NCBI RefSeq assembly: GCF_900113185.1 | Contig: NZ_FOZD01000002.1 | Coordinates: 744,001-808,000 of the forward strand | Reading direction: 5' to 3' | DNA from: Agromyces sp. CF514 | GTDB lineage: Bacteria; Actinomycetota; Actinomycetes; Actinomycetales; Microbacteriaceae | Length of the DNA: 64,000 nucleotides | Shown here: positions 27,681 to 36,126 of the stretch, piece by piece | How the letters are laid out: each line of letters opens with the position of its first letter | How positions within the stretch are numbered: position 1 is the stretch's first letter | Program-made: the position numbers and the translations under genes | Notes under the pieces: generated by a model | Seen by the model: the letters and a program-made list of their open reading frames with translations, nothing else | What the model was told of the DNA's origin: nothing | Database searches by the model: none

Positions 27681-28928
27681 TCAGGCCCGGATGGGGTGGC
27701 TCTGCGACACCTCGAGCGTCGCGTCGAACTGCACCATGCCGGCTCCATGCGGATCGGCCTCGAAGTCGAGGTACCCGGCGGGATCCATCTGGTCGACCGT
27801 GAGCCCGTCGAGGGTGGTCGCCCCGGCGCTCACGATCAGGCGATCGCGCCCGAAGTTCGCCGACGGCAGGCGGAACCGGACGGTGTAGACGCCTCGTTCG
27901 GTCGGCAGATCGATCCCGAAGCCCTCGGTGTTGAGCCGGTAGACCATGGTGCCCAGCACGGACGAGAGCGTGAAGCCGGTGATCCACTCCATCGGCTCGA
28001 TGACCTCTGCGCGCACCTCGATGTCGAGGGTCGTGTTGCGGGGGATCGCCTTCTGGTCGAGCCTGCGGCCCGCGGCATCACTGATGACGACGTCGAGCAC
28101 CTTCACTCGGCCGGGAGGCGGTGCGCTGGGCGCGCCTTCCTCCTCGGAGACGGCGGCGCGGACCGCAGCGGCCTCCTGCGCCATGATGCGATCACGCTCG
28201 TAGCCCTCGCGGAGGACGCGGATGCCCTCGCCGACCCCGCCGTCGTGGACGACGCTGCCCCCGTCGAGGACGATCGTGCGGCTGCACACCTCCGCGACCT
28301 GTTCGGCGGAGTGGCTCACGAGGAGGATCGATCGGCCTTCGCGCTGGAACTGGCGGATCTTGGCCATGCACTTCTGCTGGAACGGTTCGTCGCCGACGGC
28401 GAGCACCTCGTCGACGAGGAGGAGATCGGGGTCGGAATGCACCGCGACCGCGAACGCCAGACGCACGTACATGCCCGATGAGTAGAACTTGACCTGGGAG
28501 TCGATGAACTCGCCGATGCCCGAGAAGTCGACGATGTCGTCGAAGACCTTGTCGGTGTCGGCCGTCGACATACCGAGGATCGCGGCGTTGAGGTAGACGT
28601 TCTCGCGCCCCGACAGGTCGGGATGGAATCCCGCGCCGAGCTCGAGCAGCGCGGCGACCCGTCCGCGCCGGTACACGTGGCCCGAGGTCGCGTCGATGAT
28701 GCCGCCGACCACCTTGAGCAGCGTGCTCTTGCCGGAGCCGTTGTGGCCGATGATGCCGACGGTCTCTCCGAGGCCGAGCTCGAAGTCGACGTCGCGGAGT
28801 GCCCAGAAGTCGGACTTGGACGACTCCCGGTGACGGAAGTAGAGGACGCGATCCTTGAGCGACTTGTCCTTGTGCAGGACGAATCGCTTGGAGACCCCCG
28901 CCACGCGCGCGATGGGTTCGGTGTTCAT
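27681..28928 (-). CDS. wzt: Polysaccharide ABC exporter, ATP-binding protein with C-terminal glycan-binding domain (Wzt-like)
   Basis: 415 residues. The ATPase (about 1-245) has Walker A in IIGHNGSGKSTLLK, ELGAGFHPDLSGRENVYLNA, the signature KFYSSGMYVRLAFAVA and Walker B in DLLLVDEVLAVGDEPF; these are the marks of wall-teichoic and O-antigen exporters. Residues 285-415 form a beta-rich domain (TTLDIEVRAEVIEPMEW, GVYTVRFRLPSANF) like the carbohydrate-binding domain of Wzt, which recognises a finished or capped chain. It is encoded four bases after the permease gene. Confidence 0.95.
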   Translation of the reverse strand: MNTEPIARVAGVSKRFVLHKDKSLKDRVLYFRHRESSKSDFWALRDVDFELGLGETVGIIGHNGSGKSTLLKVVGGIIDATSGHVYRRGRVAALLELGAGFHPDLSGRENVYLNAAILGMSTADTDKVFDDIVDFSGIGEFIDSQVKFYSSGMYVRLAFAVAVHSDPDLLLVDEVLAVGDEPFQQKCMAKIRQFQREGRSILLVSHSAEQVAEVCSRTIVLDGGSVVHDGGVGEGIRVLREGYERDRIMAQEAAAVRAAVSEEEGAPSAPPPGRVKVLDVVISDAAGRRLDQKAIPRNTTLDIEVRAEVIEPMEWITGFTLSSVLGTMVYRLNTEGFGIDLPTERGVYTVRFRLPSANFGRDRLIVSAGATTLDGLTVDQMDPAGYLDFEADPHGAGMVQFDATLEVSQSHPIRA

Positions 28929-28932
28929 ACGG

Positions 28933-29847
28933 TCACAACTCCTGGGCGAAATTACTCTGCAGGCGCGAGAAGATCCGCTGCCCGATCCACAACAGCACCA
29001 CGCCGACGACCAAGGCCACCAGCATGCGGAGCCAGAGCAGGTCCGGCCAGTACTGGGTGGGGTCGTCGGCTCCGGCGGCCCACATGCCCTGCTGCATGCC
29101 GATCACGGCGAGGGTCATGGGGTTCGCGAGGTACACCGCTTCGAGCCAGGTGCCGCCGATCGCCTGGTGCACGAATCCCGCGGAGTAGACGATGGGCGAA
29201 GCCCAGAAGGCGACGAGGAGGAAGACCTCCACGAGGTGCTGCACGTCGCGGAAGTAGACGTTCACGGCGGAGAGGACCAGCGCCAGCCCCGTCGCGAAGA
29301 CGACCGCGAGCATGATGGACAGCGGCACGTAGAGGAGCTCGATGGACAGCGGCGGCCGTCCGAGCACGATCGTGGCGGCCACGAGGATCGCGAACTGCAC
29401 GACGAAGTTGAAGAGCGCGCCGCCGACGGCCGCGAGGGGGAAGATCTCGCGTGGCAGGTAGACCTTCTTGATCAGTCCGGCGTTGGCCACGATCGAGCCG
29501 GTGCCCGCGCTCACGATCTCGCTGTAGAGGCCCCAGATGGTGAGGCCGGTGAACACGAAGATCGCGAAGTCGGGGATCGATCGGGCGGCGCCGAGGAACT
29601 GGCCGATGGCGACGTAGTAGATGAGCAGCTGCACCAGCGGTCGCACGAGCGACCAGAGGATGCCGAGCGAGCTGTCCTTGTACTTCGCGCGCAGCTCGCG
29701 GCTCACCAGGCGGCCGAGCAGTTCGCGCGCGCCCATGATCTCTCGGGTCGCAACGATGAAGCCGCGAGGCCGACCCTTGACCCGGCCGATCTCGTGCAAC
29801 GGCTCGTCGATCACCCGCCGGGTCGTTACTGGGGAATGCGGATCCAT
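28933..29847 (-). CDS. wzm: Polysaccharide ABC exporter permease (Wzm-like, ABC-2)
   Basis: 304 residues from the ATG at 29847. The ABC-2 signature is RELRAKYKDSSLGILWSLVRPL, followed by six membrane segments with VYLPREIFPLAAVGGALFNF, LSAVNVYFRDVQHLVEV and FWASPIVYSAGF, all typical of teichoic-acid and O-antigen export permeases. A TAGGAT hexamer at 29878-29873 gives a short leader of about 20 bases and supports this start over the longer open frame. Operon with wzt. Confidence 0.94.
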   Translation of the reverse strand: MDPHSPVTTRRVIDEPLHEIGRVKGRPRGFIVATREIMGARELLGRLVSRELRAKYKDSSLGILWSLVRPLVQLLIYYVAIGQFLGAARSIPDFAIFVFTGLTIWGLYSEIVSAGTGSIVANAGLIKKVYLPREIFPLAAVGGALFNFVVQFAILVAATIVLGRPPLSIELLYVPLSIMLAVVFATGLALVLSAVNVYFRDVQHLVEVFLLVAFWASPIVYSAGFVHQAIGGTWLEAVYLANPMTLAVIGMQQGMWAAGADDPTQYWPDLLWLRMLVALVVGVVLLWIGQRIFSRLQSNFAQEL

Positions 29848-29910
29848 CTTCTCGCTCTCTCTCGGACACTGCATCCTAGCCCGATCGACCGAGTGCAGAC
29901 TGAGGCCCAG

Positions 29911-29916
29911 TACACT
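29911..29916 (+). promoter_or_regulatory. Probable -10 before the leader ORF
   Basis: TACACT in the divergent gap between wzm and the leader ORF at 29978, implying a leader RNA of about 55 bases. Confidence 0.4.
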
Positions 29917-29977
29917 GCTCTGGGCGACCGCCGGTGTCGCCACTCTGCCGCCGTCGCCGAACGAGGAGCGAACACCA

Positions 29978-30028
29978 GTGGAACAGACTCAGCACGTGAC
30001 CGGTGTCGTACGCGGACGGACTTCGTGA
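29978..30028 (+). CDS. Possible 16-residue leader peptide
   Basis: GTG start with AGGAG about ten bases upstream, encoding MEQTQHVTGVVRGRTS. Its TGA stop (30026-30028) overlaps the GTG start of the big membrane protein (GTGA at 30025-30028). That main gene has only weak Shine-Dalgarno-like sequence of its own, so translation of the leader could deliver ribosomes to it. No run of one amino acid suggests attenuation. Confidence 0.45.
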   Translation: MEQTQHVTGVVRGRTS

Positions 30029-32061
30029 CCGAGGGCACGGTCGTCGGCCGTCTCCGTCGTATCTGGTCCGCGTGGGTCGAGCGATATCGGGACTTCACGG
30101 TGCCGCGAGCCGACGGCCTGCCGAATCGGCGGGTGCTGCTGGCCGGCCCTGCGCTCGTGCTGGTCTTCGGCGTGCTCGCCGTGGGGCTCGCGATCAACGG
30201 AACCTCCTCCGGCATGTTCCACCCCGAGCTCTCCACCTCGAAGGACCCCGACCTCATCGCGGGCTCGCCTGCGGCGATCCGCACCGATGAATGGAACGTG
30301 CAGACGGTCTGGGCGATCGCGCAGGTCGAGCAGGGCCTCCCCGTGATCAACGAGTCGATGGTCGGCGGCATGGATGCGACCCTGCCGCAGGACCTCCCGC
30401 GGGTGGACTGGTCGGTCGCGTTCCGGCCGCACCTCCTCGGGTTCCCGGTCATGGACCTCGACCACGCCGTCGCGCTGAAGTGGTGGTTGCCCGCGCTCGG
30501 ACTCATCGCGGCGCTCTACTGCTTCGCGGTGACGGTACTGCCGCGGCGTCCGATCACCGCGATACTGCTCGCGACGGGCTTCTACTTCAGTCCCTTTTTC
30601 CAATGGTGGTTCCTGCAGACCACGCTCTGGCCGGTCGCGTGGGCGCTCGTCGTGCTCACCGCGCTCATCTGGTGCCTGAGATCCTCGACCAGGATCGCGC
30701 CGATCGTCTGGTGCGCGATCGTCGGGTACCTCACGGTGGTCATGGCGATGGGCATCTACGTGCCGTACATCGTGCCTGCGGCCCTCGTGGTCGCGGGGGT
30801 CGGCATCGGCATCGTCGCTCGGGCCGCCGGCGACGGCATGCGATGGGCGGATGTCGCGAGGCGGGTCTCCGGCATCCTGATCGCCGGGGTGGTCGGCGCG
30901 GCCGTCGTGGGACTGTGGCTGTTCCTCAAGCGCGACACCGTCGCGGCGTTCCTCGGAACCGCGTATCCGGGCGAGCGGCTGTACCCGACCGGGCAGTCCG
31001 ATCTGACCTACCTCGCCCAGACGGTGTCGTCGTCGTTCGCCCTCGCGTTGAAGTCGGGCGGATGGCTCGGCCTGAACTCGTCGGAGGCGTCGACCTTCCT
31101 CCTCGCGGGCGCGTTCCTGATACCGGTGGTCGTCTGGCTCGTCATCCGTCGCGTGCGCGCGCGCGGGCCGGTGCCCTGGGCCATGGTCGGCGCATCCGCG
31201 GTGATCCTCCTCCTCATCGCGTTCCTCTACGTGCCGGGCTGGGATGCCGTTGCGCACCTGCTGTTCCTCGATCGCACGCTCCCGCCGAGACTGCGCGCCG
31301 GCATGGGCCTCGCGTCGATCATCATCGTCGTGCTGCTGCTGGCCGAGCTGAGCGAGCGGATGCGGCCAGGGCGCGTGCTCGTCGGTGCGGTCGCGGGGCT
31401 CTTCCTCGCCTCGCAGATCGCCATCGCGATCGCCGTGCTGATCGGCGGCGGGCCGGACACGCTCGCCACTGCCCGGTACTGGTGGATCCTCGCACCGCTC
31501 TCGGCGCTGGCCCTGTACCTGCTCGGTCGAGCGCACGGCACCGCGGGCGTCGCCCTGTTGCTGGTCGTCGGGTTCATCACGTCGGCGACGGTGAATCCCG
31601 TGTATCGCGGGGTGCTCGACCTCCGCGAGACGGATGCCTCGGCCGCGATCCGCGCGTACGACGCCGAGGTGCCCGGTGCCCGGTGGGTCGGCGTCGGCGA
31701 GGGCATCACGACGGCCATGCTGCTGGAGTCCGGGGTGCAGGGGTTCAACGGCTTCCAGGGCGCGCCGTCACGCGACCTCTGGTCGGAGGTCGACCCGTCG
31801 GGCCAGTACGAGTTCAACTGGAACCGCCTCGCAGGAGTGTCGTGGAAGCCGGGCGAGGGTGAGCCGGTCGTCGCGAACCCGTACCCCGATCAGATCCTGT
31901 CGACGTTCGACGCGTGCAGCGCGTTCGCGCAGGAGTCCGTGGACTTCGTGCTCTCCGACGAGAGCGTGTGGCTGCGTTCGGACTGCCTGACGAAGGAGCA
32001 GACCTTCACGGGCGGCAAGGCCGACTCGCTCACGATCTGGCGGGTGGTCCCCACGAACTGA
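30025..32061 (+). CDS. Polytopic membrane protein of surface-glycan locus (GT-C-like)
   Basis: 678 residues with about twelve membrane segments (from residue 30 to 520). The first outer loop (about 58-130) holds SKDPDLIAGSPAAIRTDEWNV and LPQDLPRVDWSVAFRPH, an Asp/Glu-rich loop like those of GT-C glycosyltransferases. The extracytoplasmic C-terminus (about 530-678) has four cysteines or fewer and no named fold. It resembles, in layout, the 927-residue protein at 22237 but lacks its beta-rich end domain. The GTG start at 30025 overlaps the leader stop. A role in adding lipid-linked sugars outside the cell is an inference. Confidence 0.78.
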   Translation: MTEGTVVGRLRRIWSAWVERYRDFTVPRADGLPNRRVLLAGPALVLVFGVLAVGLAINGTSSGMFHPELSTSKDPDLIAGSPAAIRTDEWNVQTVWAIAQVEQGLPVINESMVGGMDATLPQDLPRVDWSVAFRPHLLGFPVMDLDHAVALKWWLPALGLIAALYCFAVTVLPRRPITAILLATGFYFSPFFQWWFLQTTLWPVAWALVVLTALIWCLRSSTRIAPIVWCAIVGYLTVVMAMGIYVPYIVPAALVVAGVGIGIVARAAGDGMRWADVARRVSGILIAGVVGAAVVGLWLFLKRDTVAAFLGTAYPGERLYPTGQSDLTYLAQTVSSSFALALKSGGWLGLNSSEASTFLLAGAFLIPVVVWLVIRRVRARGPVPWAMVGASAVILLLIAFLYVPGWDAVAHLLFLDRTLPPRLRAGMGLASIIIVVLLLAELSERMRPGRVLVGAVAGLFLASQIAIAIAVLIGGGPDTLATARYWWILAPLSALALYLLGRAHGTAGVALLLVVGFITSATVNPVYRGVLDLRETDASAAIRAYDAEVPGARWVGVGEGITTAMLLESGVQGFNGFQGAPSRDLWSEVDPSGQYEFNWNRLAGVSWKPGEGEPVVANPYPDQILSTFDACSAFAQESVDFVLSDESVWLRSDCLTKEQTFTGGKADSLTIWRVVPTN

Positions 32062-32073
32062 GGCGGCCGCGGC

Positions 32074-35049
32074 TCAGGGGATCGCCGTCCCGGTCGGGAA
32101 CCGCGAGACGCTGTAGGCCGAGACGTCGATGACCTGATCGGTTCCGCCCAGGTTCGCGAGCGTCGCGATGCTCATCACCTGGCGCTTCGTACCGTTCTCG
32201 ATGAGGTACACCTTGCGATCCGGCGCTCGGAGGAACCGGCTCAGCGGTTTCGCAGGCTGGGCGAAGGCGGTGCACGTCGCAGCGTCGACCTGCACGAACG
32301 GTCCGGGGTAATGGGCGCTCAGCGCCGCCGGGATCGGGTAGATCCTGCCGCCGAGCCCGATGGACGGCACCGTTCCGCACCTGAGCCGGTCGGTCAGCGC
32401 GGGCGCATCGCCGAGGGCATCGGTCGTGGCGGTGGTCGTCGCCTGAACGGCCGGCGCTCCGAGGGCGGTCGAGATGTCGAACGACGTCAGGTGGTGCTTG
32501 GTGCCCGCATCGACCACGAACACCTCGGGGCGTCCATTCGCGCGGACCATCGCACCTGACCGGAACACGTCGGCACCCCTTCCGAACGCGGCGATCGTCG
32601 CAGCGGGAACGACGTAGACCTGGTCGTCGCCGGTGGTCAGGCGCGCGGCCGCGAGATCCGCCGGCGTGGGGATGTGCCGCAGTTCGGAGCCGTCGACGAG
32701 GTAGACGGGCGAGGTGCCCTTCGCCTGCAGCAGTTCGGGCCGCACGGCGAGGTCGGTGCTGACGATCGGCGTCGCGACCTCCACTCGGGAGAGGAGCTCG
32801 GCGTCGCCGGGGGTCACGGGTGTCGAGCCGGCGAGGCTCGTGAGCAGGCCCGGTGCGACGATGTGACGGCGGGTGCCGTCGGCTGCGCGGTAGACGGCGC
32901 CGCCGGGTTCGCGGACGAACTCGGTCAGACGGCCGGCGGCGGCCCCGAGGGCGGTGCACGTGGGGCCGCTCAGCGCGCGGGCCGACTCGTCGATCGCCCA
33001 GGTGTTCTTGGCGGCGGCCGAGACGGTGTACCGGCGTCCTCCGATGGAGAGGAGCTCGCCGCTCGGGCACGAGAGGAAGGTCTGCATCGACGGGCCCTCG
33101 GTGAGGCTCGCGATCGCGGCCTCGTCGAGCACGCGCACGGGTGCGGTCGTGAGCGAGGCGAGCATCGCAGGCGACGCGACGTGCATGCGCTTCGTGCCGT
33201 CGACGAACCAGACCTTGTCGGAGGCCGTCGACTTGACGAGCGAGGCCGGTGCGATCCAGGCCGGGCCGGTGGTGAACGCACCCATCAGGGGGTCCGCGAC
33301 GGGGACGACCGCCCCGAGACCCGGCGTCGCCTGCGCCGCTGCGAGGTCGGTCGGCGACGGCACGTGCCGTTTCGCGCCGTCCTGCACGACGTACACGGGC
33401 GCCGTGAGCGGCGACCGCAGGAGCGCCGGGTTGCCGATCCGCGCGGTGGCGGGCAGCTTGTCGAGGATCGCCGCAGGGAGCTTCGTCGCTGCGGGCAGCC
33501 CCGCGGACGAGGTGAACGGGCTCTTGCCGCCCGGCGTCAGCGCGTAGAGGGTGCCGGTGGTCGTCGAGACGACGGGCGAGAGCGCCGCTCCCTTCTGGAG
33601 GAGATCGAAGCTGCCCGCCTCGAGTCTTCCGAGGCCGAGCTTGGAGGCCAGTGCGGTCGACCGGTGCATCGCGTCGGACACCGGGGCGAGCAGCTTGCCG
33701 CTCCAGAGCCCGTACTGGGCACCGGTGCCGCGCTGGATGTACACGTCGTCGCGCATGATGGGCGTGCCGAGTCGCAGCGGGGCGATCGTCGAGCTCGCCG
33801 CGAGCGCGGAGGTGCGCTCGGTGTACCCCGCGTTCTTCATGGCGATCGCGTCGACGGCCTGGGTGCGCGCGCCGCCGGAGATGCGGTAGAGGCCGTCCGG
33901 CGTGGACACCGTGTTCGTGAGGTCTCCCCGGTTGGCCAGGCGGGAGACCTGGCCGGCGAGGAGCTGGATCGAATCAGGGCACTTGTACCCGAAGTCCGCG
34001 ACCTGGGTGCAGGTCGTGAAGTGGAAACGCCCCACCGGGTCGATGAGGAACAGGTTTCCGGATGGGTCGCTGATGAGCCTCGTCATGTTCCGCCCGGTGG
34101 TCAGGCCGTCGACGAAACTCTGCGAGACGTAGGCGAGCGGTGCGATCGCCGCGAGCGACTTGTACGTGTCGCCGTCGAGGATCGGGTACTTGACGGAGCC
34201 GACGACCAGGTAGACCCGCGTCGACGCCGCGGTGCGCACGAGGTCGGTGCGCTGGATGGTGTTGCCGAACCAGTCGTTGAACAGCCGCCAGAAGTTGCGG
34301 TTGCCGTACGCCGAGCAGGCGTCGCCGGTGCCGTAGAGGTTCGCGAGCGCCGCCGCGTTCGGGCGGTAGGGCGTGTAGAGGTAGAGCCCGGCCGTCGCCT
34401 GGTTCTCGATGTAGACCTGCGACGAACCGCACGCGGCGTTGGGGTGCCATTGGATCGTGTTGACCCGGCCGGCCTGGTACTGGCGGCCGCCCGGGTTGTA
34501 CCGGTACTTCTTGAACTGCCAGGCCGCGTTGTAGAGCTGGTTGAAGAAGCCGTAGTACTGGGTGTCGCAATCGGCGGTGTCGGGGCATCCGTAGCCGGTC
34601 GCCGATCGGTACTGGCGACTCGACGGGGCGGAATCGGTGACGAGCGCCTGCTCCTTCTGGAGCAGCACGATCAGCACCTGCGGGTTGATGCCGCACGCGA
34701 AGCTCACGTCGGCGATGATCGACGCCGCGGTCTGGTTGGCCACCGCGTTGTACTGGCGGCATCCCTCGACCTTCGCCCCGATCGTCCTGGACGTCTCGCG
34801 GTAGTTCTTGAGGCAGGTGTAGCCGGCCGCGCAGCTCGGAACCTGCTGGTTGAGGAACGTCTGGATCTGCGCGGTCGACATGGTGGTCGCGTTGTAGAAC
34901 ACCGAGTCGCTGATGATGTTGCCGGCCTGGAACTGGGAGCCGGTGACCGCCTCGGCCGACTGTTCGCCGCCGAGCGACGCGAAACTCAGGGTCGCCACTG
35001 CGACCACCAATGCGACGACCCCTGCGATGGTACGACGAACCTGATGCAT
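32074..35049 (-). CDS. Secreted repeat protein with lytic-transglycosylase-like N-terminal module
   Basis: 991 residues. A signal peptide ends near residue 35 (SAEA). Residues 38-275 are a Cys-rich module (FQAGNIISDSVFYN, MSTAQIQTFLNQQV, INPQVLIVLLQKEQALVTD, GYGCPDTADCD) that recalls wall hydrolases: the LLQKEQ stretch looks like a lysozyme-fold active site. Residues 280-991 hold about a dozen degenerate units of the type VYLVDGSELRHIPTPADLAA, as at APVYVVQDGAKRHV, DKVWFVDGTKRMHV and RKVYLIENGTKRQV. Such repeats could form a propeller or bind glycan. It lies inside the glycan locus and probably acts at the cell wall; enzymatic activity is unproven. Confidence 0.72.
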   Translation of the reverse strand: MHQVRRTIAGVVALVVAVATLSFASLGGEQSAEAVTGSQFQAGNIISDSVFYNATTMSTAQIQTFLNQQVPSCAAGYTCLKNYRETSRTIGAKVEGCRQYNAVANQTAASIIADVSFACGINPQVLIVLLQKEQALVTDSAPSSRQYRSATGYGCPDTADCDTQYYGFFNQLYNAAWQFKKYRYNPGGRQYQAGRVNTIQWHPNAACGSSQVYIENQATAGLYLYTPYRPNAAALANLYGTGDACSAYGNRNFWRLFNDWFGNTIQRTDLVRTAASTRVYLVVGSVKYPILDGDTYKSLAAIAPLAYVSQSFVDGLTTGRNMTRLISDPSGNLFLIDPVGRFHFTTCTQVADFGYKCPDSIQLLAGQVSRLANRGDLTNTVSTPDGLYRISGGARTQAVDAIAMKNAGYTERTSALAASSTIAPLRLGTPIMRDDVYIQRGTGAQYGLWSGKLLAPVSDAMHRSTALASKLGLGRLEAGSFDLLQKGAALSPVVSTTTGTLYALTPGGKSPFTSSAGLPAATKLPAAILDKLPATARIGNPALLRSPLTAPVYVVQDGAKRHVPSPTDLAAAQATPGLGAVVPVADPLMGAFTTGPAWIAPASLVKSTASDKVWFVDGTKRMHVASPAMLASLTTAPVRVLDEAAIASLTEGPSMQTFLSCPSGELLSIGGRRYTVSAAAKNTWAIDESARALSGPTCTALGAAAGRLTEFVREPGGAVYRAADGTRRHIVAPGLLTSLAGSTPVTPGDAELLSRVEVATPIVSTDLAVRPELLQAKGTSPVYLVDGSELRHIPTPADLAAARLTTGDDQVYVVPAATIAAFGRGADVFRSGAMVRANGRPEVFVVDAGTKHHLTSFDISTALGAPAVQATTTATTDALGDAPALTDRLRCGTVPSIGLGGRIYPIPAALSAHYPGPFVQVDAATCTAFAQPAKPLSRFLRAPDRKVYLIENGTKRQVMSIATLANLGGTDQVIDVSAYSVSRFPTGTAIP

Positions 35050-35175
35050 GTCTTGCCCCCCGGGTCAACGTAACCCGAACACGGGGGCTTTGGAAAGCAC
35101 CGCGCCACGGGCGGCGCCGATCGCGCGGGCGATCCCGCGGTGGTCCGCGCGCCGACGCGGACGGAGGATCGCGGC

Positions 35176-36102
35176 TCAGCCGCCCGTCGTGAACGTGTGA
35201 CGCAGCAGGGATCGCGCGCTGGCCGTGTCGCGCACCGAAAGCGCCGACGGCACCCTGGTCAGGGCGTTGATACGGCTCGAGAGATGCGTGCGCGCCGCCC
35301 GGGCGGCGCGCGGCCATCCGATCGTCCGATACCGCTCGGCGAGCTCGAGGAAGAACGCACGCTCCTCGATGAACCGGGAGCCGTCGGCCGCCTTCCACGA
35401 TGACACGCTCGCCGAGTGGCGGCGGTAGTCGAAGGTCACGACCGGGTCGATGACGAGCGAACCGCCCGACGTGCAGAGGTCGATGACGAGCGCCAGATCC
35501 TGCACGACGTCGTAGCCGGCGCGGAAGCCGGTCGCCCTGAGCATCGGTCCGTTCCACGCCACCGCCGGGAAGTTCATCCAGTTGCCGCGGGTGACGCTCA
35601 CGGCGAGGTCCTCTCCGGTGAGGACGACGGTGCCCGCCGAGCTCGGCCGGTACCAGCCCTTCGCGGTGTCGACCAGCGTGCGCACCGGGCTGCCGTCCTC
35701 GTCGATGATGCGGACGCCCGGATGCAGCATGGCCGCGTCGGGGTGGGCTTCGACCAGCGTGCGGATGCGGGCGACGAAGCCGGGGTGCATGACGTCGTCG
35801 CACCCGAACACGACGACCCAGTCGGCCGTGGAGCGCTCGACGCTCTCCTGGAAGTTGCGGTTGATGCCCACGTTGGACTCGTGTCGGACGTACTCGATGC
35901 GAGGGTCGCCGATGTCGAGGAGCCACCGTCCGGCCTCGGGTGACGGATAGTGGTCGTCGATGACGACCAGCCGCCAGTCGGGGTCGGTCTGCGCGAGCAC
36001 GCTCTCGACGGCCGCCTCGAAGTGATCGACCCGCCCGTAGAAGGGCATCATGATGTCGATGGTGGCAATGGCGGGCTGGGCCCCGCGTTCGTCCGGACGC
36101 AC
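35176..36102 (-). CDS. Glycosyltransferase, GT2 family
   Basis: 308 residues. Motifs are IDIMMPFYGRVDHFEAAVESV, LVVIDDHYPSPEA, GINRNFQESVERSTADWVVVFGCDDVM (the GCDD metal site) and VVQDLALVIDLC. The C-terminal 80 residues are basic and lack membrane segments. The GTG at 36102 follows a TACCCT hexamer by eight bases, so the message is probably leaderless. It is divergent from the flippase gene with only 24 bases between them. Confidence 0.88.
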   Translation of the reverse strand: MRPDERGAQPAIATIDIMMPFYGRVDHFEAAVESVLAQTDPDWRLVVIDDHYPSPEAGRWLLDIGDPRIEYVRHESNVGINRNFQESVERSTADWVVVFGCDDVMHPGFVARIRTLVEAHPDAAMLHPGVRIIDEDGSPVRTLVDTAKGWYRPSSAGTVVLTGEDLAVSVTRGNWMNFPAVAWNGPMLRATGFRAGYDVVQDLALVIDLCTSGGSLVIDPVVTFDYRRHSASVSSWKAADGSRFIEERAFFLELAERYRTIGWPRAARAARTHLSSRINALTRVPSALSVRDTASARSLLRHTFTTGG

Positions 36103-36110
36103 AGTTCAGC

Positions 36111-36120
36111 AGGGTAACAT
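36111..36120. promoter_or_regulatory. Overlapping leaderless promoters of a divergent pair
   Basis: Plus strand TAACAT (36115-36120), six bases before the GTG at 36127. Minus strand TACCCT (36116-36111), eight bases before the GTG at 36102. The two -10 boxes share two base pairs. Confidence 0.5.
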
Positions 36121-36126
36121 TCGGCG

